This document shows positions 47,788-59,058 of a stretch of DNA of 64,000 nucleotides, one piece after another. Source of the DNA: Acanthosepion esculentum (lineage: Eukaryota; Mollusca; Cephalopoda; Sepiida; Sepiidae); contig OZ038509.1 of NCBI GenBank assembly GCA_964036315.1, positions 33,764,999 through 33,828,998 on the forward strand, written 5' to 3'. Under the pieces are notes generated by a model. The model made no database searches. It saw only the letters and a program-made list of their open reading frames with translations, and was not told the DNA's origin. Positions within the stretch are counted from its first letter, which is position 1; every line of letters begins with the position of its first letter. The position numbers were made by a program, and so were the translations under genes.

Positions 47788-48005
47788 ATAAATAAATTCA
47801 AAACGTTCAATCTAATTCTTAGAAATAATTCAAGACCTCAAAAATCTACCCTATGTAAAAATAATGTTGTTCGTAAATTCTTATGTTCTTCGGAAGTTTG
47901 TATCTCCAACACTAACAATGAAAAAACACCATTAAATTCTTACATTGGCCACACATGCACCACAATCTTCCGTAGGCTGACATGTTCTTTGTCAAAGGGT
48001 GTGTA
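47788..48005 (+). pseudogene. Penelope-like element, GIY-YIG fragment 2
   Basis: LRNNSRPQKSTL, VVRKFLCSSEVCIS (Cys linker), NSYIGHTCTTIFRRLTCSLS, stop at 48003. Same layout as 39116-39735 but a different, diverged copy, missing both the RT domain and the C-terminal helix. Confidence 0.8.
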
Positions 48006-48019
48006 ATTCACGCATAATA

Positions 48020-48535
48020 TATAATAAATAACCAAAATAATATTAACGCAAAACAAATTTTAGTAGAAAATATCAAACTTTGATATATTATGACACGAAA
48101 ATATTATATAGGACACAATTCAAAGAAAGAATTAAAATTCTGGAAGTCGTTGAAATAAATGTGAATCAGTCAACGTTAAATAGAGTATCTTTCTCTATAG
48201 GAGATCGTACAGGGTGTATAAAAAATCACGTAAAAATTAAGTTTAACTGTTGTAAATGACGTCTCATTTAAATGACTTGGATTTGATTTCAACAAACAAG
48301 GGGATGCCAGAATTAACCAAAAACAAACAAACAAACAAAAACAAAAAACGAAATTCTTCACAACGAATGTAGCAACATTAGAAAGTACTTCGGAAAAAAC
48401 AAAACAAAAAATGAACTTTGAAAAGTTTATCGGTTGTATAAAACAACTTATTCTAAAATTTTACAAATTAAAAAAAAAGTTAGATCTACAGACCTTGTCA
48501 ATATTTTTCAACAAAATTCCTTAAAATAATTCTTG
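48020..48535. other. Non-coding, nothing firmly recognised
   Basis: AT-rich sequence with A-rich runs (CAAACAAACAAA near 48330). The phrase ACAGACCTTGTCAATATTTTT near 48490 echoes 25437 and 24598, so a degraded repeat family is possible. Confidence 0.4.
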
Positions 48536-48539
48536 TTGC

Positions 48540-48561
48540 CTAAATACACGCACACACACGG

Positions 48562-48597
<36 letters not shown>

Positions 48598-48600
48598 ATT

Positions 48601-48680
<80 letters not shown>
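48540..48680. repeat. (AC)n and (TA)n microsatellites
   Basis: AC units 48547-48596, TA units 48606-48679. A 27-bp unit (TTTGTCATATTTTTCCAAAT) is tandemly duplicated shortly after, near 48903-48955. Confidence 0.9.
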
Positions 48681-48681
<1 letters not shown>

Positions 48682-49097
48682 CAAACTGAAAAGTTTTTTG
48701 TATCGTTTTTCATCCAATAGGATTTCATCGGAAATGACGTTGCCAAGTCTACACATGCGCACGACACGAGAGACGCAGGTAGTTTCAAAATCTTTTGAAA
48801 GAATTTTTTTCAATCTAGCCAAATTCACCTGTATTTCCTTATCTCTCCACCAACTTTGTTCAAGATTATCCCACACTGTGACAATATAAAAATCTACCAA
48901 GAATTTGTCATATTTTTCCAAATAATGTTCGTCATATTTTTCCAAATAATGTTCGTTGATATATAAAATTATATATATATATACATAAAAAATATTGGCT
49001 CTTGAAAAATTAATTTCGGTTGAGCTCTTTGATTTGAGGTGTGAGTTTGTAAACAGTGACTATTTAAGCTAATATTGCATGCCTCTTCAGCAGAATC

Positions 49098-49281
49098 GAG
49101 TCACTGTCAGTCACTGTGTGTTTATCTAAATCTAAAAATAAACACGCTAAAATTCACCTTCATCCCTGCCTTGAGCCGACGGCTTAGTGGTAGAAGTTCC
49201 CACTGACGTCAAATCCTAGCTAGAGGCAACCAGACGTCTAGCCACACTGATGAGCTGCGAAACAGTCTGTCTGTGGATGAC
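49098..49281 (+). mobile_element. tRNA-derived SINE with 3' hammerhead, copy 3
   Basis: Same module order as 4109-4298 and 62749-62947. The A box CGGCTTAGTGG is intact, but a deletion of about 16 bp after ACTGACG removes most of the B box (GGGTTTCGATC is absent). The 3' hammerhead is nevertheless complete, and the copy ends GATGAC followed by AAATATATATA. Confidence 0.82.
49242..49276 (+). ncRNA. Type I hammerhead ribozyme, complete core
   Basis: Stem I CCACA/TGTGG (49242-49246 with 49272-49276, 5 bp), core CTGATGA (49247-49253), minimal stem II G-CTG-C, core GAAA (49259-49262), stem III A-U, C-G, A-U with loop GTC, cleavage triplet GTC (49269-49271). Every invariant hammerhead residue is present. 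The 1-bp stem II is far below the usual 4-6 bp, so cleavage may be weak as a monomer. Predicted cut: after 49271. Confidence 0.72.
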
Positions 49282-49283
49282 AA

Positions 49284-51030
49284 ATATATATATATATATA
49301 TATATATGAGGAAAAATGTAAATAAATCCTAATTTGCAGTCTCTATCAATGACCTTATACCATACTTAACTTTATCAGTGCTAGGTAGGATAATTTTAGA
49401 TTCTAGCCACTTGATCGTGACATATGATAGAATTATTGACTTTTAGAATTAATTACTCTGAAATTTATTAAATATGACAATTTGATCTTCAGGGCGGTTT
49501 CCCTCATAGTATGGATAATTTTCCAGTAGACAAGATTCTGCAATCTCTACAGATCCTGTCCATACTTCGTCTTCTTAATCCTGGGTTTATTCGTCCTGTG
49601 AGCTAAATAGAAGTTTGGTGTGAATTAAATATTCTTCGTTTCATCCTCTGAATCTATTCAATGAATTTGGGAGGAAGTTGTTCTAACGGAAAGAAGCAAA
49701 TAAATAACTGAATAGAAGGAAAACAACATCGGAAATTATGATACAGTCACGTGTCGCTCATTCAGTACAGATTTCGTTTCATTAATCGAAGCAGAACAAA
49801 TCCTGGTCGTGAGAAGACAGCAAATACCGCCTCTGGCCACTCGTCGAACAAACTGCCTTTTTCTTCTGTCAGTTCAACTTGACATTGACTTAACTTTCTA
49901 GATTCGATTAATATCATATACGAAAGTGTAGTTTAGCAGCTAGTTTTATTGAATAGACATTGGCTTAAACTGCTTATGTTTCTTTCTCTCTCTTGAATAG
50001 TTCAGCATTTTATTATCTTTCGTCAGATCCTATAGTAAGCGACAGCTTTCTTAAAAATCACAAAAAGTTTTACCAAATAAAAAAAGAACACACCATTGGA
50101 AAACTTCCAACTGTAACAACATTAAAATTTCTTAGCACATTTAACTAGAAAGGAAAATAAAGATTTATGTAGCAGACCGTGCGTGTGAAGATGTGAAGAG
50201 ATATCAGAAGGTTAAAATTTCCTGCTAGCCGGTCCAGCTACATGGGATTGTTGGACTTTAATTATGTCCAAAGAAGACTAAGAAAATAAACAAGACCGAT
50301 ATACATGGGTAAACAAATATATATTAATAACAAGTTACACAAAGACATGAACAGTTACATAGTTTGTATGGAGAAAAAATGTCTGTGTGTTGTGAGCGTT
50401 CGTACGTACGTGTATTCTTCTTAGCGCGTTCCCAGAATTTGGGAAACGCTGTATCTGTGAGAGGTCACATATTGGAGGTTCGTTGAAAAGAGAGATTTTA
50501 TGTTTATTTTATTTTGAGCTTTTATTTAATTTTGTATTTTTATTTTATTTTGTATTTTTATTTTATTTTGTATTTTTATTTGATCCCCACATATAATAAA
50601 GGTATTGATTTTCCATACTACTTCAAACAAAAGTTTTGTAAGGAAAACTCTCGTCAGTACTATTAAGAGTGAACTTGATAATTGTAATTTCCTGAAATGC
50701 ATTTTTAAGAAAGATTTTAAATATTTCAACCAACAGTCTGTTAAATTTACTTAGCGGCATATCAACCTCTATATGTTATTTAATGTTGAAGTCAAGATAT
50801 TTTGAATGCAATTGTAAAGCTTCAACTGAATATATTTAGTACATAATTTTATACTTTGAGTAAAGGTATGTGTTTTAGATACATGGTTTGAAGATCATAA
50901 AATATATTTATGGCAATTTTATTATAAAACGTATTTTTATAAATTTTAGTATTTCACTGATTGTCATTTTGCTATCAAAATGTATTGTTGCTCATTTTAT
51001 TATAAAAATGTACTGATTTTTGTTTGGGTG
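49284..51030. other. (TA)n then unassigned AT-rich sequence
   Basis: TA tract 49284-49307; three copies of an 18-bp TTTGTATTTTTATTTTAT unit at 50531-50584. No gene is recognised. Confidence 0.5.
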
Positions 51031-51884
51031 TACAATATTTTGCCCATAGCTGGGACCCTAACAGGTGCTACCACTCTGGATCATGTTGGACATGGGAACA
51101 ACGGCAAATAAGAGGTGGTTCCAGGCTTTTCAAATCAGGATTTGCTGATAGATCTAGTTTATCGTCACACCCAGTACAACACCTTTCGCCGCCTTCTACA
51201 CCCGGTGGTGTAACCACGTTTTAGTGCTCTGTACTCAAGATCTTAGAATGACGTTTTAACCACGAGGCTAACTCTGCGCTAGTCGATACTGATGCTGGTC
51301 CATCCTGGCAGCTTCGATCGGCAACAACTCAGCCAACGCTGTTTACTGAATCTCTGGGCAGTGGAAAATCGAAGATCGTAGTCTCGTAGTGACGGGTCCT
51401 ATATTAAGGAAAATATCTTCACGACAAAAAAATAAAACGTGAGATTCGTGGGTTTAATCTTCAATTGGTTTATGTAGCTCTTGGTACAATAAAAATTAAC
51501 CTTTCCCATATCAATCTCTATAGTAACAGTGGGCTTTGTCTAAACTTTTGATGAGATGGATTCTAAGTCTTGGAATCAGGAAATCTGTTTGGCAGCTGAC
51601 GTGGATTTCAAAGGCACTCAATACAGGATCTCAGCCCAAAGTCTCTGAGCTCCCCAAAGTCATCTGACTATATGCACTTCGGTCCCAAACTGGCGTGTGG
51701 CCGAAGGGTTCTGGGGATTCGGTGATTCCCCAATTTCAATTAATTCCAATAACTTTTTTTTTTGTTCCCTATTTCTGCTTTCTTAAGAAACTTTCCACAA
51801 TTGAAGAATTATCCATCTTTCTCTTCCTTTAACTGCAACCTGCTTCAGCTCACATCTTGCAACGCTACTTCGCACAGGTAGGGC
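51030..51884. other. Unassigned sequence up to gypsy element 2
   Basis: On the minus strand, GTTAGCCTCGTGGTTAAAAC near 51252-51271 looks like a tRNA-type A box, but no matching B box follows, so I do not call a SINE. The rest is unique. Confidence 0.35.
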
Positions 51885-52812
51885 TGTAACGTGTGGACTG
51901 CTTCGTCGCGCAGTGGGGAAAAGAATATTTATTTCTGTAGAAAACAAAAATTGTGGCACAAGGCCGAAATGGGGAAGAGGGAAGATGTCGGTCTTCTGTC
52001 TTAACTTTAAACTTAGCTAGCCACAAACGCTGGGCCAATCATACTAACAATATTCCTTACACCAAAACAACGCATTCTTGCGTACCTTTCTCACTACATC
52101 CACTATAATACCTCAATGCCTCCATGAAAATACTAACTAGACCCCATATGTACAATTTATCGTCTGGGGGGAATAAAACAACAATCTAAAAATTTTAAAA
52201 ACTAGCCCCAATGAGTATTTACAATATGAAATAAAAACTATTTACAAGAAACTAAACAAAATCATATTAGTAATAAAAAAAACACAATCACTAAATGTGG
52301 CAGAAACATCAGTTAACCGGACGAAATTTATGCGGGACTATAATAATATAAAACATTCGTTTATCCCACGTACTCACGCAGACACGCACTCATTCAGACA
52401 CAACAACAAATACGAAAAATCACACACGGAAAGAAAGTCGCGCCACATCCACCAGAGAACTGATACCACTGACCACCTAACGAGGGAGGGGATGGGGAAT
52501 TAAACTTAATGAAAAACAGGGACAGAAATAAAAGGGGCCAATGAGCATACATACCCTAGATAAGTTTATTGAAAAAGATAACTAAAGAATCAAAACTAAA
52601 CGTAAGCTAACCTAATTTTGGGATGGGTTACCAGTGTTCAATCCAAGTAAAGCAATATCCTGATGCCTAACCGGCATCAAAGTGGCACTCCATGTCAGCC
52701 CTTTCACACGACACAAACGCGCAAGATTCACCCACCTTTTGCCGCCTTTCCGACCTAATCTTGACTTTAAGCTCATTGGTCCCGTCTCTTTGGTCGTCCT
52801 CTTCTCTCTGCA
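51885..52812 (-). repeat. 3' LTR of gypsy element 2, interrupted
   Basis: TGTAACGTGTGGACTGCTTC at the left and CATTGGTCCCGTCTC ... CTTCTCTCTGCA at the right match the intact 139-bp LTR. The roughly 0.75-kb insert between about 51935 and 52705 is AT-rich and unrecognised. It contains GTGGCACAAGGCCGAAAT, the inverted tail of SINE family B. Confidence 0.75.
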
Positions 52813-53139
52813 TGCCCCACTCCTGTGACTACACTGCAGTCACTTGACGGGACGGATAATTGTGTGCCGGATTTGTGGAGACAATGATCTAGGTGGTCGT
52901 GATACTCTTGTGTTCCGCCGTAGATCCTGAGTCACAGGTGGTGAGGTGTGTTCGGTTGCAGGCTGACATTCATCCACTTCCATGTGGTCCTCGATCCATT
53001 CATTGCCTTCTGCTTCTTCTATTTCCATACTTTCTGGTATGGTGTGTGATAATTCTTCATTATCTGCTGGGCTTTGCTGATGTGGCTGTGGTGTCTGGTA
53101 TTCTGGTCCCTGTGCCATCGGTACTATTCGGAGGAATCG

Positions 53140-53273
53140 GGGCACCCCGAGGCGGTGTAGTGGTTAGCAAGCCTGTCTCGCTAGAACAATTACGACTGAG
53201 TAGTGAGTTCGATCCTCACTGGGTGCCCCATACTTTCGGCCTTGTGCCACATCTAAGCTACGCTTGGAAAATC
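53140..53273 (+). mobile_element. tRNA-derived SINE, family B copy 2, nested in gypsy element 2
   Basis: 134 bp flanked by a 17-bp target duplication (53123-53139 and 53274-53290, ACTATTCGGAGGAA then T or G then CG; 16 of 17 match). The head folds like a tRNA: A-box GGTGTAGTGGTTAGCA, D-arm GGC/GCC, T-arm GTGAG-TTCGATC-CTCAC, acceptor-like GCACCC/GGGTGC. The tail is TTTCGGCCTTGTGCCACATC. Length, promoter and duplication size fit LINE-mobilised SINE insertion. Confidence 0.9.
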
Positions 53274-53302
53274 ACTATTCGGAGGAAGCGACGGTTACGC
53301 AG

Positions 53303-53386
53303 TGAAACTCGGTTGCTACCGTCTATGCGAACTCGGTTGCTACCGGTTATGCGAACTCGGTTGCTACCATCTATGCGAACTCGGTA
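53303..53386 (-). repeat. 24-bp in-frame tandem repeat, 3.5 copies, in pol tail
   Basis: Units 53303-53326, 53327-53350 and 53351-53374, then a half unit. On the minus strand each encodes R-I-D/T-G-S-N-R-V, so 8 residues are duplicated without breaking frame. Confidence 0.9.
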
Positions 53387-53534
53387 CAGTCGATTGCCCA
53401 ATTCTTACACCACATTTCCTGTCTTCATCCATCGCCGTGAATATGGCCCATCCTGATTCTGAATTCATACTTGTTCACCAACCCGGAGTTCTTGGAGTGG
53501 GCGACTATGTATGTTGTAATGTTCTTGGTTTCGC

Positions 53535-54469
53535 AAGTGTTTCTTTGACATTGCTTTTTCTTTCAGTTCCTTGATCTCTCTCCAACACCTATGTATTTTG
53601 TACTTCTTACATGATAACAGTTCTCGAAATGGAGCCATTATCTCTGCCTCTGAGAATGCAAGCGAGACCTGATTTACTAACCCAAACCAGGATCTAATAC
53701 CCGTGATGTTTGTAGGAGTAGGGAAGTTTAAAATAGATTCTGTCAATTTTTTAGTTGGTTTTATACCGTCTGCAGTTACCAAAAATCCAGCGAACTCTAT
53801 CTCATTTTCTGCAAATTGGAACTTGTCAGGGTTGAAAACTATTCCATTTCTACCGCAGTGGGTAATATATTCCAACATGTGCCAGAATGCAGATTCAATA
53901 GACTCGTTCCTGAGGAGGGTGTCGTCAATACACGGTGTCTTCCGGCGTGTGTCTGCTGTAATATCGTCGAACTGGCGGGCGTAACCATCCCCAGATTCAC
54001 GGAAACTTTGGGGCGCCCTAAGATATCGTATCGGCCTCATTCTGTTATAAATGTGGTTGCGTCTCGTGCAGCTGGAGATAGTAGTAGGCTATGGTAACCT
54101 TTCCATGCGTCCAGTACCATCTTCTTGATTTGGACTGGGACAATGGACACTTGGTTGAACGGGTATGGCGCGTGGTGGGTTTCCCTTTTCGTCGCAGCAT
54201 TTAACTTTTGAAGGTCCACTGTCCACTGTCCCTCTGGGTGATCCGTCCTTCTTCGGTGCGACCACTATTCTTGAACACCAAGTCGGGGTGCCAGGTGGTA
54301 CCGGTTCAATAATCCCGAGTGCGACGTCGCGGTACAATTCCTGTTTTACCTTCTTCTTCCAGTGATGCGGGACCGGAATTGGTGTGTGCATTGCTGATGG
54401 TTTTGCACCCTGTAAAAAGAAAATAATGTCCAATGGTTCCCTGTCTGTAGTAAGGGCTGGTGGGGACAT
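53535..54469 (-). pseudogene. gypsy element 2: reverse transcriptase, frameshifted
   Basis: Start of the palm: CSRIVVAPKKDGSPRG then TVD (about 54300). After a frameshift, LQKLNAATKRETHHAPYPFNQ. After another, the catalytic box CIDD (about 53921-53926; the family norm is Y/F-x-DD), then GIVFNPDKFQFAENEIEFAGF and the thumb GIRSWFGLVNQV. The frame then jumps from PFRELLSCKK, where RNase H should begin, to the post-integrase tail, marking the deletion. Non-functional. Confidence 0.85.
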
Positions 54470-54695
54470 GTGTCAAATGAACTGGACCTAAAATGGTCCC
54501 TTAACCAGCGCTCTAAACGCTCCCTATTACTTTCTGTAGGAGTCAACGAAATACTGTCTAGCTTATCTGGAACTACCTTTCTTCGAGGGCACCTACATAA
54601 CGCTTTTGCGTTGGGAGCGGCGGAGATGTGGCTCTCCGTTGGTTTGGGAAATTCTGGTGTATTAAACCCAGGTCCCTCAGAGTCGATTCCGACAG

Positions 54696-54929
54696 TTAAA
54701 ACCCAGATGTGTTATCTGAAACATAATCTACTTGCCTAGTCACTCTGGGGTCAACTCTTATGTGCATAAAGAGTATGCCTCTAATCTTTAGCTGGTCATT
54801 TGTTATACCGCATATTCTGTGGCTGGTTGGTACCAGGTGACTATTAGTGCACTTCATCATTTTTAATATTTCTGGTCCACTGGAGCAAGTTTGTGCCCCA
54901 GTGTCCGCTATGGCATAGATATGGTGCAC
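54696..54929 (-). pseudogene. gypsy element 2: aspartic protease
   Basis: IADTGAQTCSSG carries the DTG catalytic triad of retroviral-type proteases. About 77 codons remain, ending at a stop at 54696; the later ILG-type motif is weak. Confidence 0.7.
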
Positions 54930-55149
54930 TTGATAGCTGGCTTGATGCAGCCAAGTTCCGCATGAGGTTCCGCCACCAGGGAAACCTCTAGCTTTAGAGA
55001 TGGTGGTGGTTTGGTAGGACCCCTACCAAACTTGTTCCCATCCCATGTAAGGTGTGGTACTCTTCGTGACGTCTTTGTGTGTCTCTCGAATACCATGTCG
55101 TTCCAATCCTTCCTGTTGCCGAATATCACTGACTGTTGCTTTGTTGGCT

Positions 55150-56060
55150 TAGGCAAAGGTGGGCAACATTCTTGATTTCCGACATACCCTTCCGAAATGG
55201 CCTATTATACCACATTTGAAACACTGTTGTTTCGCTGCAGGACAGTTCTTCCGTCCATCAGGATGTGACACACTTCCACACCCTTTGAATGCTGTCTGTG
55301 GTGATATCTCGGGGGTAACGTCAGCCTCCGACAGTTTTTTCAGTCTCATGTCGTGGGCTGAGCTATATTATTTTGTAGGTGGGAGTTTTGATTTGTCCGT
55401 CGTTTCCATGGAGACCAACCTGCTGAACTTTTGCTCCAGCGAGGTAATAATATTAGCTTCGGCTAACACTTTACTTTTGTGTTCCTCGTTGCTGAGTCCT
55501 GCCACGAGTTGACCGGCTACCATATATCATCTGAATAGTTTACCTGCCGGTTGCAACTCTCGTTCAGACATCGAACGGTAAAATCACAGAACTTCGTTGT
55601 GACCGTAATTTCGCCGGGAAATAAGTGACGGGTTCCCCCCTCCTGTTGCCTCATATTGTGGAATCTTTGTCGATGCACTTCCTTGTGCACTGCTTTAACA
55701 GCGACGAATCATATATGACGAAGGAGCTGCTGTTCACTGGCTGTGTTGAGGTCTTCCGTCCAACCAGCTCGAATAACATTCTGTTCACATCAGTAGAGCA
55801 AGGGCTTCTCAGCTCATTCCGAATTTCGGCCGGCCCTGTTATTTTACACATATCCTTGTATCGAATCCACAAGTCAACAAACAACGCCCACTCGCTGTCA
55901 GTCGAACCCTGTTCTATAACGGGTCTTTCTGATGGCTTAGAAGCCGATCTCACTTGAACCATTCCTCGCGAATTTCATTATTTTCCTTCTGCAGCTCTAT
56001 TAACTGCTGAACGAGCTGTAAGTATTTGGCATCTACGGCTTCTTGTCCTGGAGCCAGTTG
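55150..56060 (-). pseudogene. gypsy element 2: gag with two zinc knuckles
   Basis: The minus strand from about 56040 encodes a helical start (YLQLVQQLIELQKENNEIRE), then SEWALFVDLWIRYKDMCK, all broken by stops and shifts. The C-terminal part (55149-55349) has GCGSVSHPDGRKNC and CFKCGIIGHFGRVCR, nucleocapsid-type zinc knuckles. Confidence 0.75.
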
Positions 56061-56112
56061 TAAAATGTTACTCGATATCTTCGAAAATGAAATTCGCCCG
56101 CTGGTTAAGCCA

Positions 56113-56251
56113 TGTAACGTGTCGACTGCTTCGTCGCGCTGTGTGGAAAACGAATGTCCGGGTGCTATTTGGCTCGTATTTATATTGTTTTACATTCACC
56201 CGGTGAACTACCTTCATTGGTCCCGTCTCTGGTCGTCCTCTTCTCTCTACA
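56113..56251 (-). repeat. 5' LTR of gypsy element 2
   Basis: 139 bp bounded by TGTAACGTG and TCTACA on the plus strand, followed by target duplication AGGGC. Confidence 0.85.
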
Positions 56252-56259
56252 AGGGCTAA

Positions 56260-57395
56260 ATTCTGCCCTTTCCTTCTCAGTATTCTTACTTTTCATATGT
56301 GGCATAACTGTCTTTTTCACAAAGTTTTAAAGTACGTGGGAGACAGGGCGTGGTTTATTTTACTCATTAATTTAAAATCTCTGACTGCTTTTCTGGGAAC
56401 AATGGTCTAAAGAAAAACAGAAACTAGATCACCGTCTCATTTTAACCTTTCGATCCATAGATAAAAAATATTTCCCAATTAGTTTTTGCCTATGAAAATA
56501 TATTTGTTTACCTAAATTCTCAACAAAAAGACACACTGTTTTCTATCCTTGGGTCGGTCGCCATCTTACCGAAAATATAAGCCATGCCACCTGTCTGTTA
56601 TGACGGATCGATTTTAATAATCATAACCCGCACAGTGGGTTCATTCTCTGTTTTCATTTATCAATTCCTTTTCACAATGAAAATATAATTCTCGTTTGCT
56701 TTTTTTTTCGCCAATGACATGTACTTTTCTAATTTCCTAGGAAAGAGATAAAGCCATTTCCCAAATTGCTTTACCCGCATGCCAGATTTTCGATAGATAA
56801 ATAAAGTAAACTCTAGGTGCGTCGTTCCAATTCGTAGGTGTAAGGCAACCCAGATGGCCCTTTCTTCACTTCCACATTACTTGAGAAAAAGTCTCTCTTT
56901 CAATTTCTCTGTCTTCCAGTTTATATTTTTGGAGGGCTAAACACTTTTTTTCTGCTTAGAATTAATGTTTCAACGCCACACAGCCTCAGTGTCATATTAG
57001 GATATCAACTTTGGCAGCTACGTCACATAATTTTACAGTTTAATTTTCAAGAAATAACGGTAAATTTTATGCTAAAAGTTTTTCCTCTCACACTTCTGTG
57101 GCGAACAGCAGAAGCAAGCGAGCCAGAATACCTTGCATCTGTTGCAAAGGAAAATCAGTGTCTTACCGCAAGTGTGGCACGTGACATCGGCATTTTGTTC
57201 CTTGAAAATGGCATTACTCTCCCGTCTAACTATATATTTATTTCTGAAAATACAGAAAATGTGGCACATGACTGGGGGAGAGGAGGAATAGGGAGGGGGC
57301 TGGTCTTCCTTAGCTATCCTAGCCCTAGTTAATTCGACTCACGACATTTATTACTATTTACTCACTTATCCATCACCTGTCAATCCTAAATACAC
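56260..57395. other. Non-coding, nothing recognised
   Basis: Unique sequence of mixed composition. Short open frames at 57069-57332 (plus) and 57072-57269 (minus) share the same DNA and show no domain, though the latter has two close Cys pairs (CHTC, CNRC). Confidence 0.4.
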
Positions 57396-57529
57396 GAAAA
57401 AACCGCATATCCGCAGGGAACCTACAAAACACCCGATGATATAAAAAGGCCCCCGGAAGCGCGACCCCCTTCTAGGCACCTAACCGCAAGTCTGAAGACT
57501 TATTACGATTAATATTGGCCCCTGTCACC

Positions 57530-58500
57530 TTTTCGTACCGTTCGAGGGCATTCTGTACCACCATAATGTCGCGACGGCACGGCACGAAGATGGATACGCC
57601 ATCGGCGTACGCAGAAACCATAGCTCAAGCTCTATCAGGGTAAGCAGCGATTCCGCGTAGGGCTGGACTGCACACTCTGTCCTTCAGCCAACGTAGGATG
57701 GGCACCAACGCCAAAGTATAAAGTAAAAGCGACAGCGTACAACCCTGTTGGACCGACCGAGACAGCGCAAAAGCGCTCGACGGCTTCCCGTTCACCTGTA
57801 CCACAGCATTGGGGGAGCAATACAGGAGGCTTATTTCCTTGCAGAAGTCCAGTTCGAATCCGGCTGTCTGCAGCTATTGATGGTCAACCCTGTCAAATGC
57901 CTTGGACTGATCCAAATTGATCAGCGCGGCTCGCACGTCGTCTTCTACACCCCCTATAATCGTGCAGATCAGATGCATGTTGCTTTGGATTGTTCGTTTC
58001 CTCACAGCATAATCTGCTTATGTCCCAAGCTTGTAATCCCGCCCAACACACTTGCCCTTTTTCAACAGTGTGAAATCCGGTCGGGGATGGACACCTGCCA
58101 CAACCAGTTTTTGAACACCACTGTTAAAATAGGGACAAAGATGTGCGACAGCCTCAAGTACATTTCGTAGGGCAGACCATCAATTCATGGAGATTTCCTT
58201 TTCCGACCTTCTTAAATTCCAAGTAAACTTCACCTTCTGTGATCTCACCCTCGCAGTTACCCGCTTCAGTCGGCGAAACCCGAGAAAAATCAGCCAAATA
58301 TCTGAGAAACTCGACAGCACTAAGAGCAGGCTCCTTGGTAAAATGGCTCTCGATAGGCCTAGCACATGTCTTTGGTCTACCTCAGAGTACGCCCCTCCGG
58401 TGTAATGACTTCATGAATGTATCGATCGGAACCTCGACGGATATCTTCCTTGCACAATTCTGCACCCATGATCACGACTGCGTTAGACGTCTTGTTTAAC
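57530..58500 (-). pseudogene. LINE reverse transcriptase, many stops and frameshifts
   Basis: From right to left: an AVEFLRYL-type fingers approach, YEMYLRLSHIFVPILTVVF, then ALINLDQSKAFDRVDH with the first catalytic Asp region, ETAGFELDF-like segment, VVQVNGKPSSAF, SVQQGC-like (family: QGCPLS), and AYADG where the family has F/YADD, so the catalytic pair is mutated. Non-functional. Confidence 0.8.
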
Positions 58501-59058
58501 CTATGTCTAACTACCTAAGTCGGAGCTCTAGACGGGGAAGCGGAAGGGCTCATTACCTTACTTGTGGCATCAGGATAAATTGTTTTGCTGGCGAATCGAG
58601 GCAGATTTTCCTTTATAATTTTCACCAGATTTCTCAGCCCTACTCCGAGCAGCTTTCTTCTTCTTTTTCAATCACTTCAGATCCTCTTCATCCCTCCCAA
58701 TTTTTAACGACGGGGAACAAGGTGGAGGCGTTCGCTCCCCCTCCATAAATAATTCCAGTTTTGGTAGGTCTATCTCCACCTGATCGGGCTGCTGTTTTTG
58801 TTGGACCTCCTGCTCCTTACATTCCGGTTGCTACTCTGGCTGCTGATGCTGCTTGTGTTTTTTGTTCCCTTAGGGCTTCCGATTTTCGCTGCTGCTGCTT
58901 GTGTTATTCCTGCGGATTTTGTTTCTACTGCTGCTGATGATGACAGTGATGATGCTGCTGCTGCTGTTGCTTTGGTCCCTCTTTGGTCTGCTGCTGATTA
59001 ACGCTTCTAGGGACATCCTGCTGGGGATCCGGAGCTGTCACGTTGGGCCCCCTCGTGA

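Larger units (their letters stand above)
52855..53535 (-). pseudogene. gypsy element 2: post-integrase tail of pol
   Basis: Frame ends at RPVK-stop (about 52848) just before the polypurine tract. It contains an acidic, proline-rich tail (MEIEEAEGNEWIEDHMEVDE) and, before the SINE insertion, RVSLRNRRF-type sequence and HLRNQEHYNIHSRPL, which is the usual basic segment after the integrase core. The integrase catalytic core itself is missing. A 24-bp tandem triplication and a SINE interrupt the frame. Confidence 0.7.
51885..56251 (-). mobile_element. Ty3/gypsy LTR retrotransposon 2, degraded, with nested inserts
   Basis: The 5' LTR is 56113-56251 (139 bp). The 3' LTR, 51885-52812, starts and ends with the same sequence but is split by about 0.75 kb of foreign DNA. 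The 5-bp target duplication AGGGC is perfect (51880-51884 and 56252-56256). A primer-binding region begins TGG at 56112 (minus), and a G-rich polypurine tract lies at 52813-52825. Order on the minus strand: gag with zinc knuckles, aspartic protease, RT, then a deletion removing RNase H and nearly all of integrase, then the post-integrase tail. A SINE is nested in the tail. Confidence 0.88.

Noticed and set aside
51230..51300. Possible tRNA-derived SINE on the minus strand
   Set aside because: An A-box-like GTTAGCCTCGTGGTTAAAAC is present but no B box or second copy was found.
53140..53226. A functional tRNA gene (good T arm and acceptor pairing)
   Set aside because: The anticodon arm is poor, there is an extra base between T stem and acceptor, and the segment is part of a 134-bp unit with a 17-bp target duplication and another copy at 31948; it is a SINE.
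57069..57332. Small zinc-binding protein (CHTC and CNRC pairs on the minus strand)
   Set aside because: The frame is short, overlaps an equally long frame on the other strand, and matches no complete zinc-binding pattern I can place.
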